From Bradyrhizobium oligotrophicum S58 (GTDB lineage: Bacteria; Pseudomonadota; Alphaproteobacteria; Rhizobiales; Xanthobacteraceae): DNA of 64,000 bases. The translations under genes and the position numbers were made by a program. Shown here piece by piece: positions 1 through 10,282 of the stretch. Location of the stretch: NCBI RefSeq assembly GCF_000344805.1, contig NC_020453.1, positions 2,170,001 through 2,234,000 on the forward strand, in the 5' to 3' direction. Position 1 is the first letter of the stretch; each line of letters opens with the position of its first letter. Below the pieces are notes generated by a model. The model worked only from the letters and a program-made list of their open reading frames with translations. It was not told the origin of the DNA and made no database searches.

Positions 1-477
1 GTATCGGCTGACAACTCTTGCGACATAACTCCTCCCGATCAACGCCCGCGCCGAAATCAAACAAACGACGCGCAAACATCGAGACCAACTGAACATCCAG
101 CCCGTAAATCACCGTGGTCCGACAAGGTTAATGAGGCCTTAACACGCGCCTCCGGGCGCCGCGCCGGCGGCGAATACCCCGAAATGGCCTTGGTTTCGCG
201 CGGGTCTGGACCCATTTCGCCGTCGCCGGCCGACCGGGACCCGCGAAACCGAAGCACAGCGGCCGCGATGACGATCGGCGCCTGCGCGCTGATCCCACGG
301 GTCTCCGTTCGCAGGAGGCGGCATTTCGATCACACAGGGCGGGCCGCATGCGTGGTGCCGCGCAAAGGGCTAAATTCGGCCCGATCGATTCGCTTGGTGG
401 GGCATGATCGTCACACGTGGCCATCGAATTACCTCAACTTCACGCATCCCAAATTCACTTCGCTGGAGACTTCATCC
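1..477. other. Intergenic stretch, no gene recognised
   Basis: Several open frames run through this GC-rich stretch on both strands, but none has a plausible ribosome-binding site or a recognisable protein sequence. The longer frame in phase with the next gene reaches upstream to about 184, but its N-terminal part has low-complexity, arginine-rich composition and precedes an obvious signal peptide, so it is read as untranslated. The promoter of the gene starting at 478 should lie in the last 100 bases; no clear -35/-10 pair was recognised. Confidence 0.5.
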
Positions 478-918
478 ATGAAAATTGCACCCTTGCTTCG
501 CGGTCTATTGGTGGCACTGACGGCGGCTTGCGGCGCCATCCTGCCGGCGACGGCGCATGCGGATGGCGGCTTCATCACGCTGACCATCTACAAGGCGGGA
601 TGGATCATCGGCGGCTCCGGCGGCAGCGGCATGTTGCACTTCCATGGTCGCGCCTATCCGCTGTCGACCGGCGGCCTCGATTGGGGTCTGGTGTTCGGCG
701 GCTCGCGCACGGTGCTGCGCGGCCGCGTCAGCAACATCTGGCGTCCGTCCGATGTCGAGGGTGTCTATGGCGCTGCCGGCGCGGGCCTTGCGGTCGGCCG
801 CGGCGTGCGCGGCATCGTGTTGACCAACCAGAAGGGCGCGGTGTTGGAGCTCTCGGGCGAGCAGATCGGCCTGCTGGCCAATGTCGACCTGTCGGGGCTC
901 GCGATCACGATCAGGTAG
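478..918 (+). CDS. Small secreted protein, glycine-rich, unknown function
   Basis: The product is 146 residues. Residues 1-28 form a signal peptide (MKIAPLLRG, a hydrophobic core, then ATAHA before DGG), so it is probably exported to the periplasm. The mature part begins with LTIYKAGWIIGGSGGSG and has further GGL and GAAGAGLAVGRG segments, suggesting a beta-rich domain with a conserved glycine motif. The start at 478 is chosen because it begins exactly at the signal peptide; an upstream in-frame extension is low complexity. Similar small exported proteins are common in Rhizobiales as far as I recall, but I cannot assign a function. It appears to be monocistronic and is followed by about 1 kb without genes. 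Confidence 0.75.
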   Translation: MKIAPLLRGLLVALTAACGAILPATAHADGGFITLTIYKAGWIIGGSGGSGMLHFHGRAYPLSTGGLDWGLVFGGSRTVLRGRVSNIWRPSDVEGVYGAAGAGLAVGRGVRGIVLTNQKGAVLELSGEQIGLLANVDLSGLAITIR

Positions 919-964
919 CGAGGTCATTGTTGATCGGTGCCCTGACAACTAACGACTAACAACA

Positions 965-1076
965 GGTGTCATCGCCCGGCTTGACCGGGCGATCCAGTAC
1001 GCCGCGGCGCTGCCGTCGATCACGTCTGCCGCGGAGTACTGGATCGCCCGCCTGCGCTGGCGATAACAGTGAGGGT
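965..1076. repeat. Palindromic intergenic repeat (REP-like, CGCCCGG family)
   Basis: The segment contains a hairpin of the type CATCGCCCGG/CCGGGCGAT followed by CCAGTACGCCGCGG and later a mirrored GCGGAGTACTGGATCGCCCG. The same words recur near 12145-12200 and 56020-56110. It lies in a gene-free interval running from 919 to 1955, which holds only repeats and no supportable coding frame. Confidence 0.7.
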
Positions 1077-1187
1077 GGAGCAGGCGTCTCGACAACGTCT
1101 TCCACGTCCTGCTCATGACTTCGCGTTCTCGCCGCACCGCGTGCGCAAGGGATGCATCGTGTGAGCCCCGTCGAATAACGAGAGGGG

Positions 1188-1283
1188 CAGGGAAGGCCGG
1201 GAGCTCGCCGCTCCCATGGTCCGCGTGCAACAAAAAGCACGCGGCAGAACCACAGGCTCGGCCAGGCATCCCGGCCTTCCCTG
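1188..1283. repeat. Inverted repeat with 15-base arms
   Basis: The arms cagggaaggccggga (1188-1202) and tcccggccttccctg (1269-1283) are exact reverse complements. The interior includes ccacaggctcggcc. A second, diverged copy of the same element lies at 56662-56762, so this is a dispersed family rather than a local terminator. Confidence 0.7.
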
Positions 1284-1781
1284 CGCGAATGGTTTGACGG
1301 CTTATACGTGGTCTCCCTGGTGCGCCGGCTTGTTGGCCACCATGGCACGCGCCACGTCTTCGCATGAGCGCCTGCGTGATACCAGCTTCGGGGTATCAGG
1401 ACATCACGACTTCGCCGTACGTGACCGCCGGCGCTCGTCGGGCGCAGCCATCACGTCCACCGCGGCCCACCTCCACGTATCGTGACGACGCGTACGTCCC
1501 TCTGCATGAGGCGGGTTGAGCGAAAACATCGTCCTGATTTGCCCGACATGGCAAGTGCATGCGCCTGCGGCAGAGTAACGCGACGGGCAATTTGCGCATG
1601 GCGCGCATGCGCGGATTGCCCGTCGGGTGGCGCGGTGTCGTTTTGCGCCGTTTCGGTCATGCCTGGACAGAGCTGCCTCCGCGCGGGAAGTCGTTATTAG
1701 TTGTTCGTCATGCTTGAGGGGGGGGCGTCCCGCCTGCGCGTCTAAAAGACGAGCCAGGGCGTGACAATATGGAGAGAGCGC

Positions 1782-1923
1782 GTAGGGTGGGCAAAGGCGC
1801 GCCCGCCACGCCCGCTGCGTGCCGTGCTCCATCGCGCGCCGTGCCGCCACTTGACCGTTCGAGTATGCTGATCGACGGTGGGCACGCAGCTGCCCTGCGG
1901 GACGGCTGCTTTGCCCACCCTAC
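1782..1923. repeat. Inverted repeat with 15-base arms (GTAGGGTGGGCAAAG family)
   Basis: The arm gtagggtgggcaaag at 1782-1796 is matched by its exact reverse complement at 1909-1923. A shortened relative sits at 5566-5611. The interior contains a GCGTGCC/GGGCACGC-type inner stem. It carries no supportable gene. Confidence 0.7.
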
Positions 1924-1955
1924 TGGTTCTCATCCGGCGCGCGACCAGCGCTTCT

Positions 1956-2462
1956 TCAGGCGCAATCCTGGGCTATATGCGCCGCCAACTCCCGCCACGG
2001 CTGCAGCGTCCACGCACCTGATGCGGCGCCGGAGGGAGAGGACAGCACGAACGCGGTCGGAAAGTCGTCGCGCTCAGGCTGCCGCCCCAACGCGATCGCG
2101 CTGGTCGGCCGGGCATAGAACAGGCTCGCCGCCTTCTTGCTGGTGAATGCCACCGTCGCCGGCCGGTGGTGCCGGATCTTGGCTGCGAAGCCGGCGACGT
2201 CGACGCCGGCTTTCAGCGCGACATGGTCCATGCCGGCGCCCTGCTTGCACAGATCGGTGAAGCCGATCCCGAGCTCGCGCAGCGCCGGAAATTCGTGCGG
2301 CCGATACGGGCGCGGCGTCAGGCCGACGGCGAACAGCGTGGGCCAGAAGCGGTTGCCGGGATGCGCGTAGTAATGGCCGGTCGCCGCCGAGCGCTCGCTC
2401 GCGGCGGTGCCGACGAAGACCAGGCGCAGGCCGGGTTGGAGCTGATCGGGCAGGCGGTCCAT
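1956..2462 (-). CDS. mug: Mismatch-specific uracil/thymine-DNA glycosylase, Mug/TDG-like
   Basis: The 168-residue product belongs to the uracil-DNA glycosylase superfamily and should excise uracil or thymine mispaired with guanine in base-excision repair. Visible landmarks are the N-terminal active-site strand LRLVFVGTAAS, the GHYYAHPGNRFWPTL segment typical of Mug-like enzymes, then GIGFTDL. In the position where Mug has GxNPG the sequence reads GTAAS, so the general-base asparagine is replaced; the base preference may therefore differ from E. coli Mug. The ATG at 2462 gives the family's usual length, and an upstream extension is cysteine- and glutamine-rich and unlikely to be translated. 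It is divergent from the glutathione transferase gene. Confidence 0.8.
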   Translation of the reverse strand: MDRLPDQLQPGLRLVFVGTAASERSAATGHYYAHPGNRFWPTLFAVGLTPRPYRPHEFPALRELGIGFTDLCKQGAGMDHVALKAGVDVAGFAAKIRHHRPATVAFTSKKAASLFYARPTSAIALGRQPERDDFPTAFVLSSPSGAASGAWTLQPWRELAAHIAQDCA

Positions 2463-2571
2463 GAGCGGCGTTGTCGCATTATTGCAGCCGCTGCAACAAG
2501 CTGTTGTCGCCAAGCAGCGTTGTTGCTGCGCCGGACGCGGTCTACAGCCTGCTCCGGAACAACGGGAGCAC

Positions 2572-3195
2572 ATGATGCAACGCCGCCTCTACCAGTTCGT
2601 CCTGTCCGGCCATTCGCATCGCGCACGGCTGATGTTGAGCCTGCTCGGCCTTCCTTGCGAGTTCGTCGATGTCGATCTCAAGGGCGGAGCGCACAAGCAG
2701 CCGGATTTTCTCGCGCTCAATCCGTTCGGCCAGGTCCCGGTGCTGGTCGACGGCGACGCCGTCGTGCCCGACTCCAATGCGATCCTGGTCTATCTCGCGA
2801 CTCGCTATGATGCCTCGGGCCGCTGGCTGCCGCGCGATCCGCTCGGCCAGGCGCAGGTTCAGCGCTGGCTGTCGGCCGCTGCGGGCCCGCTCGCCTTCGG
2901 CCCGGCCGCGGCGCGGGTGGCGACCCTGTTCGGGGCGCCGCTCGACATGGCGAAGGCGCATCAGCTGGCGGATGCGCTGTTCGCCGTGATGGAGCGAGAG
3001 TTCGGCGCCCGGCCATTCCTCGTCGGCGAGATGGCGACCCTCGCCGACATCGCGCTCTACAGCTACACCGCCCACGCGCCCGAGGGCGGCGTGTCGCTGT
3101 CGCCGTATCCGAACATCGTGGCGTGGCTGGCGCGGCTCACCGCGCTGCCCGGCTTCGTGCCGATGCCGGCGAGCCCGATTGCCGGGGCGGCCTGA
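2572..3195 (+). CDS. Glutathione S-transferase
   Basis: The product is 207 residues, a full-length cytosolic GST. The N-terminal thioredoxin-like domain (about 1-80) contains YQFVLSGHSHRARLMLSLLGLP, the cis-proline segment NPFGQVPVLVDGD, and the glutathione-binding DSNAILVYLA. The all-helical C-terminal domain holds FLVGEMATLADIALY, the N-capping box that is conserved in GSTs. It should conjugate or reduce electrophiles with glutathione in the cytoplasm; the substrate cannot be read from sequence. Translation starts at the first of two ATG codons at 2572, preceded by GGGAGC. Adjacent genes are on other strands, so it is probably a single-gene unit. Confidence 0.9.
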   Translation: MMQRRLYQFVLSGHSHRARLMLSLLGLPCEFVDVDLKGGAHKQPDFLALNPFGQVPVLVDGDAVVPDSNAILVYLATRYDASGRWLPRDPLGQAQVQRWLSAAAGPLAFGPAAARVATLFGAPLDMAKAHQLADALFAVMEREFGARPFLVGEMATLADIALYSYTAHAPEGGVSLSPYPNIVAWLARLTALPGFVPMPASPIAGAA

Positions 3196-3220
3196 TCGGG
3201 GCCGCCGGCCGGCCCGTCGC

Positions 3221-3490
3221 TTACAGGAAGCAGCGGCGCTCGTCGCGCAGCTTGAGCTGGATGTTGGTGGCTTCGACGAAGGTCGGCACCGGCTTGGAGA
3301 CGATCTTGTAGGTCGACGGCCATTCGACCGGCTTCGACTGCAGGTCGGTGTTCCAGATCTGGCAGATGCCGGTGTTGTCCCAGCGGATCACGTAGTAGCC
3401 GCTCTTGGGCGCCGGCGCGGCAAAGGCGGGGGCAGCGATCGAGCTGGCCGCAAGCGCGGCGGCAGCAGCCAGAGTGGTCAAGCGACGCAT
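3221..3490 (-). CDS. Small secreted protein, paralogue A of a tandem pair
   Basis: The product has 89 residues: a signal peptide (MRRLTTLAAAAALAASSIAAPAFA) followed by a short mature domain with YYVIRWDNTGICQIW, EWPSTYKIVSKPVPTF and a final RRCFL. Two cysteines may form a disulphide in the periplasm. AGGAG stands 7 bases ahead of the ATG at 3490. It is closely related to the next gene on the same strand (3692-3949), so the two arose by tandem duplication. No function is known to me for this family. Confidence 0.8.
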   Translation of the reverse strand: MRRLTTLAAAAALAASSIAAPAFAAPAPKSGYYVIRWDNTGICQIWNTDLQSKPVEWPSTYKIVSKPVPTFVEATNIQLKLRDERRCFL

Positions 3491-3691
3491 CGTCAATCTC
3501 CTGAAACGAACGAACAAAAGCATCCACTGGCTGCACGCGGCAGCCTTGCTCGCTGGCGCGTGACAGCCATCGCGAAGTGGTGCGACAAAAGCGCACGCGA
3601 CGCAAGCCACCACGATCGTCCGTTCACAGTGATGTCAGGGAGTTCGGGCAGATGCGCATCCGGTGTGGACATCGCGCATCAGCGCAATGCC

Positions 3692-3949
3692 TCACAGCGT
3701 GCACCGTCCCTCCCGGCGCAGCTTGACCTGCAGGGTGACGGCGTCGTTGAACGTCGGCACCGGACGGCTGATGACCTTGTAGCCCGACGGCCATGCGATC
3801 GGCTTGAACGCGAACGCCTCGCTCCAGACCTGGCAGACGCCGGTGTTGTTCCAGCGCAGGATGTAATAGCCGGCCTGCGCCGGCGCGGCGGCAGCGAGCA
3901 TCGCGGCGACTGAAGCTGCTGCAAGAATGAGGGTGGTGAAACGAGGCAT
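3692..3949 (-). CDS. Small secreted protein, paralogue B of a tandem pair
   Basis: The 85-residue product mirrors its neighbour: a signal peptide ending AAAAPAQA, then YYILRWNNTGVCQVW, AWPSGYKVISRPVPTF and a final GRCTL. Both cysteines, the aromatic WP motif and the SRPVPTF segment are conserved between the copies. A GGAG precedes the ATG at 3949. The 201-base gap between the copies has no strong terminator, so separate or joint transcription are both possible. Function unknown; a small disulphide-bonded periplasmic domain is the likely structure. Confidence 0.8.
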   Translation of the reverse strand: MPRFTTLILAAASVAAMLAAAAPAQAGYYILRWNNTGVCQVWSEAFAFKPIAWPSGYKVISRPVPTFNDAVTLQVKLRREGRCTL

Positions 3950-4114
3950 CGTGAAAACTCCGGCAACAAACTGGCCCCAGCCGTGGGGCGCCTTGTCGGA
4001 GCCGTCTCGATCAATTTGAAGGCGCGGACGATCACTTCGTGCGGCAAATCCGCGCGAGCAGAGGTGTCTGACCGTAGTGCATGGCAACGGTTGCCGAGTC
4101 TCGGTGGGATGCAC

Positions 4115-5383
4115 TCACGATCGTGATGTCAACATGCGTCGCACTGGCAGCGGCGGCGGAACCTCCCGGCCGGCCCTGGGGCGGGACGTGAGGCCGAGAT
4201 CCGTGCCGCTGATGACCGGCCGCGCCGCGAGCGGCTGCGCCACTGCGCGCCGGCGGAGGAAGTGCCGCTCCAGCAGGGCATAGGAGAAGGTTGCGGCGAC
4301 GATCGACAGCGGCAGGCCGATCAGCAGCCGCAGTTGCCAGGACAGGCCGTAGTCGTTCAGGAAGTTCAGGATCGGGAGATGCCAGAGATAGACGCCGTAG
4401 AAGATCCGCCCGAGAAACACGGCTTCCTGCCGTTCGAAGATGCGATGGCAGATCGTGCCGCTGCTGCGGGCGAGCATGGTCAGAGCGAGGATGCCGGGGA
4501 GGACGCCGCAGACCATGCTGCCGAAATAATAGTAGTTGAGGTTCGGCCCATAGGCGGGCCAGAACAGGAAGGTGATCGCGATCCAGTAGATCAGCAGCGG
4601 CCATGCCAGCTTCGGCCACAGACGGTCGAGCGCCAGATAGGCGCCGGGCGGCACGAGCCGCAGCACCACGGCCATCGCGCACCCGGCCATCAGCGCGTCG
4701 GCACGGGTGTCGAATGCGGTGTAGAGACGCCGCCACTCTGCGCCGTCCAGCAGCAGCGACACCCGCCACGCCCAGATCGCCGCCGCAATGGCGCAGATCG
4801 CCCCGACCAGCCGCCAGCTCACGCCGAAGCGCTTCACCAGCAGCGCGAAGGTCAGCGGCCACAGCAGGTAGAACTGCTCCTCGGTCGACAGCGTCCAGGT
4901 GTGGCCGATGTCCTCGATGGTCTTGGGGTCGAACACGTACCAGTAGTTCGAGACGTAGGTGAGGGCGATCGCGACGCGGCCGAGCGCCGGCAGGAACGAC
5001 GGCCGCAGCAGCCAAGTGAACAGCAGATAGGCCGCCAGCATCAATAGCAGCGGCGGCACGATGCGGGCGAAGCGCCGAGCGTAGAACTGCCGGAACGCGA
5101 CGCGGCCGTGCCTGTCGACGTCCCGCAGCAGCAGGCCGGTGATGTAATAGGCGCTCGCCACGAAGAACAGATCGATATAGAGCACCGCGCCCGGCACGGT
5201 CTGGGAGGAGACATGGGCCGCGACCACGCCCAGCGTCATCAGCCCGCGCATGCCGTCATGCGAGGCGACGTATCCGAGCGGATAGACCTGGACCTGCCAG
5301 GCCTCGCGAACGGAGTTCCACAGCGGTGCCGTGGCTGCGCGCACCATGCGGGAGATCGTGTGGACCGGCCGGACAGCAATCAT
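4115..5383 (-). CDS. Membrane acyltransferase, OafA/YrhL (acyltransferase 3) family
   Basis: The product has 422 residues and about ten membrane segments. Near the N-terminus are GMRGLMTLGVVAAHV, which carries the R-x10-H arrangement of this family, and DLFFVASAYYITGLLL. Later come FYARRFARIVPPLLLML and HTWTLSTEEQFYLLWPL, the other family landmarks. Such enzymes transfer acetyl or other acyl groups from the cytoplasm to sugars of O-antigen, exopolysaccharide or Nod-factor type molecules; the acceptor here is unknown. The ATG at 5383 is preceded by an unusually A+T-rich stretch that probably carries the promoter. It is not next to polysaccharide genes. Confidence 0.88.
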   Translation of the reverse strand: MIAVRPVHTISRMVRAATAPLWNSVREAWQVQVYPLGYVASHDGMRGLMTLGVVAAHVSSQTVPGAVLYIDLFFVASAYYITGLLLRDVDRHGRVAFRQFYARRFARIVPPLLLMLAAYLLFTWLLRPSFLPALGRVAIALTYVSNYWYVFDPKTIEDIGHTWTLSTEEQFYLLWPLTFALLVKRFGVSWRLVGAICAIAAAIWAWRVSLLLDGAEWRRLYTAFDTRADALMAGCAMAVVLRLVPPGAYLALDRLWPKLAWPLLIYWIAITFLFWPAYGPNLNYYYFGSMVCGVLPGILALTMLARSSGTICHRIFERQEAVFLGRIFYGVYLWHLPILNFLNDYGLSWQLRLLIGLPLSIVAATFSYALLERHFLRRRAVAQPLAARPVISGTDLGLTSRPRAGREVPPPLPVRRMLTSRS

Positions 5384-5462
5384 TTAATTTTTCGGGATTG
5401 TGAATTTAATGTGGTATTATATTTCAGAATATTCAATTTTAAATCGATGGCAAGCGATTAAA
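5384..5462 (-). promoter_or_regulatory. A+T-rich upstream region of the acyltransferase gene
   Basis: This 79-base segment is strikingly A+T-rich (ttaatttttcggg, gtggtattatatttcag, attcaattttaaat) compared with its surroundings. It sits immediately upstream of the ATG at 5383 and is the probable promoter region. No exact sigma-factor consensus is claimed. Confidence 0.35.
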
Positions 5463-5565
5463 TGTGGCAGCCGTGATTGCATGGCTGATTGCTTGGCGAT
5501 GCAGGCGGAGTTCCACAGGCGAGCTTGTCATTGCTCGCACGCGCGCCCGCGATGAGCGAACCGCC

Positions 5566-5611
5566 GTAGGGTGGGCAAAGCCGCCGCCCGCAGGGCGGCA
5601 GCGTGCCCACC
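5566..5611. repeat. Short copy of the GTAGGGTGGGCAAAG repeat
   Basis: The 15-base arm gtagggtgggcaaag, also found at 1782-1796, is followed by an inner ccgccgcccg/cagggcggc hairpin and by gcgtgcccacc. It lies in the gene-free interval between the acyltransferase gene and ridA. Confidence 0.6.
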
Positions 5612-5742
5612 ATCGAGCAGCGAACTCGTCGACGACGCGGTGGGAACGGCGCCACCGCGATCTCAAGGTTGGGAGAGAGTCGGGCTTCGCATTGCCCCCA
5701 CTCGACAAAATTGAGGCTGCTCGGCGTGCTGCGCGATACAGC

Positions 5743-5898
5743 GCCCTCTCCCCTTGCGGGAGAGGGCATCTCCGATCCATCCACGCGCGCGGTTGGGTGA
5801 GGGGTGTCTCTCCGCGAATGACCGTGCGGAGAGATACCCCTCACCCAACCGAGCTTGCCGCGCTGTCATACAAGCCCTCTCCCGCAAGGGGAGAGGGC
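5743..5898. repeat. Large nested palindromic repeat (CCCTCTCCCC family)
   Basis: Outer arms at 5743-5767 and 5874-5898 are each hairpins of gccctctcccc/ggggagagggc type and are reverse complements of one another. Inside, GGTTGGGTGAGGGGT and ACCCCTCACCCAACC form a second pair. Relatives occur at 10480-10608, 16823-16970, 20237-20454, 37347-37484, 47814-48033 and 59097-59222. Confidence 0.75.
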
Positions 5899-5962
5899 GC
5901 ATTCATGCGCACCGCACTTGGCTTCCGAGCCAAGGGCAGCAGAATGACGAGTTCAACAATTG

Positions 5963-6352
5963 CTACGTCGGAGCGATCGCCGCAACGCCCTCGATCTCGA
6001 TCAGCATCTTCGGATCGGGCAGCGCCGCGACCACGCAGGTGGTCCGCGCCGGGTAGGGCGCCGGCCCGAACGCCTCGGCATAGAGACGGTTCATGGTCGC
6101 AACGTCCGAGGCGCGCGTCAGCAGCACGTTGACCTTGACGAGATCGCGCAAGGTCGCGCCGCCTTCGGTCAGCACACGGGTGAAGTTCGTCACGACGTTG
6201 GCGAACTGCCCCTCGAAATCATCGGGCAGGTTGCCGTCAGCGTCGAAGCCGGGAATGCCGGAGACGAAGAGGAGATCGCCGATCCGTGTGCCGAACGACA
6301 GCGGCGGGGCCTTGATGTGTGGTGGGGCGGGGATGTGGTGGATTGGGGGCAT
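5963..6352 (-). CDS. ridA: RidA (YjgF/UK114) family protein
   Basis: The 129-residue product is a full-length RidA-type protein, a trimeric cytoplasmic enzyme family that hydrolyses reactive enamine/imine intermediates released by PLP enzymes. The family signature is visible: GDLLFVSGIPG near residue 25-35, FTRVLTEGGATLRDLVKVNVLL, and YPARTTCVVAALP with the key arginine at 103. It ends GVAAIAP. The ATG at 6352 fits the family's length. Whether it is canonical RidA or one of the Rid1-7 subfamilies cannot be settled here. Confidence 0.88.
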   Translation of the reverse strand: MPPIHHIPAPPHIKAPPLSFGTRIGDLLFVSGIPGFDADGNLPDDFEGQFANVVTNFTRVLTEGGATLRDLVKVNVLLTRASDVATMNRLYAEAFGPAPYPARTTCVVAALPDPKMLIEIEGVAAIAPT

Positions 6353-6448
6353 GACGACTTCTCAATTTCGCTATTAGTCAGTATTGAGCTTCGGTCGCCC
6401 GTCAGCGGCGGCGAGCATCATCCAATGGGCCCATTCACGCCGAATTCG

Positions 6449-7045
6449 TTACTTTATTTCTGAGACGCGCCTGCACGCACGAGCCAAACTATCATTTACG
6501 GCAGATGCAGCTTTGACATCCCAATTGTTCTGGATGAATTCTGATATGCGGGCGTTGTATGCCGGACCAACCGGCGAAGTGTATCCTGAAGGTGGAACGA
6601 GATCCTGCAGTATCTCGCGGCTACGGCTTCGGCGAGCCAGTTGGATGAGTAGCTCCTTTGTGTTTCGAACCTTGTCTCCGACAACAGGTATTGCACTAGC
6701 AGAGACGTTCAGGAATGTCGCCAAATTGTGCCTGTCGGCCAGTAGCCAGCTCTCGACCTCATGAAATGCGAATCTAACATGAATGTTGTCTGGATGTCGT
6801 GTATGAAACCACTGCTCAATGGCATTGCCCGGGCAAATTGTTCCTAGTTCATCTCCATCTAAGAAGATCAAAAACTTGAGTGACACGGCTGATCTGCGGA
6901 TCTGAGCAATCCGACTTTGAAAATACGAAAAGCCACGCCGTCCCATGACGTTTGAAACAGTAAGGGTGGAGTTTTCGACGGCGATAATTTTCTGAGCCGC
7001 TTGTTCTATAAGCGTATCTTCTGAAAACAGGATGATCTCAGTCAT
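6449..7045 (-). CDS. TOPRIM-like protein, DUF4276/RloB-type, partner of AAA ATPase
   Basis: The product is 198 residues. It has the layout of a TOPRIM fold: an N-terminal strand with an acid (FSEDTLIEQA, E9), then FLIFLDGDELG (D63, D65) and FHEVESWLLAD (E96, E98, D104), matching the E...DxD...E-x-WLLAD pattern of DUF4276/RloB-like proteins. TOPRIM domains bind metal and act as nucleases or related phosphotransfer enzymes. It is translated directly after the ATPase gene with an 8-base overlap (ATGACTGA), implying translational coupling and probably a shared complex. Base composition is clearly lower in G+C than neighbours (28 of 60 bases G+C in 6901-6960), suggesting horizontal transfer. An effector role in an anti-phage system is inference. 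Confidence 0.7.
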   Translation of the reverse strand: MTEIILFSEDTLIEQAAQKIIAVENSTLTVSNVMGRRGFSYFQSRIAQIRRSAVSLKFLIFLDGDELGTICPGNAIEQWFHTRHPDNIHVRFAFHEVESWLLADRHNLATFLNVSASAIPVVGDKVRNTKELLIQLARRSRSREILQDLVPPSGYTSPVGPAYNARISEFIQNNWDVKAASAVNDSLARACRRVSEIK

Positions 7046-8219
7046 CTACTTGAGCAAACAAATCTATCTGAGTTGGGGCGGTTTTAGGGAGTACGGCCTC
7101 GCTAATGGGGAAGCCAGATTTTACAAGCTGGAATGCATCGAAAACCTCTCGAAGGTTGACTGCCTTGGTTGCCTCACCTGAGGTGTCCAGCAGTATCACT
7201 TCCTCGGCGGCTATACCTGGATCAGAGAGTAAGTCGACGCTATGAGTGCTGAGGATCACCTGCCGGCGACGTTGTCGCTGAAGCCGATAGATCAGCGGTG
7301 CCAATTTAGAGACAATAGCAGAATTTAGCGAGAGTTCGGGCTCTTCAAGTAGAAGCAGAGCGTCGTCTTCGAGAAGAGCCCACAGTAGCCCGATCAATCT
7401 CAAGGTGCCGTCAGAAAACTGATCCTCTCTCTGCCAACCTGCATTTGCACGCCAATGCTTGTAAAGAGCAGCAAGATGAGGGCGCCCGGTCGCTTCGTCG
7501 CGTTCGAACTTCAGCTGTTCCAGATTCGGTACCGCGATCTTTAGCGCTCGTTCAATTCGGCTGAGCCGGCTTTTCTGTGATCTAGCTGGGGTTTTCGCTA
7601 CGCGGTCGAGAAAGCCTTGGCCAAATGGGTCTGTTTCGATAGTGCGACCTTGGATTTCATCATTAAATCGGAGCAATTGCGGAACTAGGTGGAGGTAGGT
7701 TGTTGATGCAAAAAATCGAGCTACATCGCGAAATTCGACATTGTTATTGACCTGTTCGATATGTGTTTGAATCAACCTCTCTGGGTCGGAGCCGTCGTCC
7801 TTGTCTGGACGCTCAAGGATCATTTTGCCGTCCTTGTACACGATCTCTTTTTGTACGATTGGTCGACGAAACCCGCGAGGCTCTTGCGCGATCGAGAGAA
7901 TGTAACGCCAGCTCTCATCGGAGTCTAATGACGGCTTTAGCGTGACGTCGATCTCGATGTGGGGGTTTTGTCGTGCAGACAGGCATCTGACCTTCGAAAG
8001 ATTGCCGCGCGATTGGATGGCCTTTTGTAGCCCGCCCCCTTGCGAAGAGCAGACATCTCGAAGAAAGCGGAATACGTCCAGAAAGTTGGACTTTCCGGAA
8101 GCGTTCGCGCCCAAAACAAAGGTGCGTTCGCTCAGGTCGACTTCCGATGTTCGGAAGTTGCGCCAGTTTTGTATAGCAAGGTGCGTGACTATCAAAGCGC
8201 CCTTCCTCAATCGACCCAT
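7038..8219 (-). CDS. AAA family ATPase, SMC/ABC-like (RecF/OLD-type)
   Basis: The 393-residue product is a cytoplasmic ATPase of the RecF/SMC-like AAA type. It shows Walker A GANASGKS (37-44), an ABC-like signature FSDGTLR (268-274), Walker B LLLLEEPELSL (about 288-298), and an H-loop STHS (324-327). The N-terminus LAIQNWRNFRTSEVDLS is typical of this group. No long coiled coil is present, so it is the compact version seen in anti-phage and abortive-infection operons. The ATG at 8219 lacks a good ribosome site; a TTG at residue 9 preceded by AGGAAGG is a possible alternative. It overlaps the downstream TOPRIM-like gene. The pair sits between ridA and thiC with foreign-looking composition. Confidence 0.85.
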   Translation of the reverse strand: MGRLRKGALIVTHLAIQNWRNFRTSEVDLSERTFVLGANASGKSNFLDVFRFLRDVCSSQGGGLQKAIQSRGNLSKVRCLSARQNPHIEIDVTLKPSLDSDESWRYILSIAQEPRGFRRPIVQKEIVYKDGKMILERPDKDDGSDPERLIQTHIEQVNNNVEFRDVARFFASTTYLHLVPQLLRFNDEIQGRTIETDPFGQGFLDRVAKTPARSQKSRLSRIERALKIAVPNLEQLKFERDEATGRPHLAALYKHWRANAGWQREDQFSDGTLRLIGLLWALLEDDALLLLEEPELSLNSAIVSKLAPLIYRLQRQRRRQVILSTHSVDLLSDPGIAAEEVILLDTSGEATKAVNLREVFDAFQLVKSGFPISEAVLPKTAPTQIDLFAQVDD

Positions 8220-8334
8220 AACACCCAGAGGTAAACCCGAGAAGTCTTACACCATGCCCCTATTTAGCCAAGGCAAATGTGGGGCATGGCGAAGGTCTTA
8301 AAGATCTATCGGTGACTTGATCTGCGAGGGGACG

Positions 8335-10281
<1,947 letters not shown>

Positions 10282-10282
10282 T

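Noticed and set aside
184..477. N-terminal extension of the first secreted protein
   Set aside because: The extension precedes a clear signal peptide and is arginine-rich and low complexity.
949..1850. Several overlapping open frames on both strands
   Set aside because: They lie within palindromic repeats and have no ribosome sites or recognisable protein content.
6449..8334. Prophage or integrated element around the ATPase-TOPRIM pair
   Set aside because: No integrase, tRNA target or flanking direct repeat was seen; only composition points to transfer.
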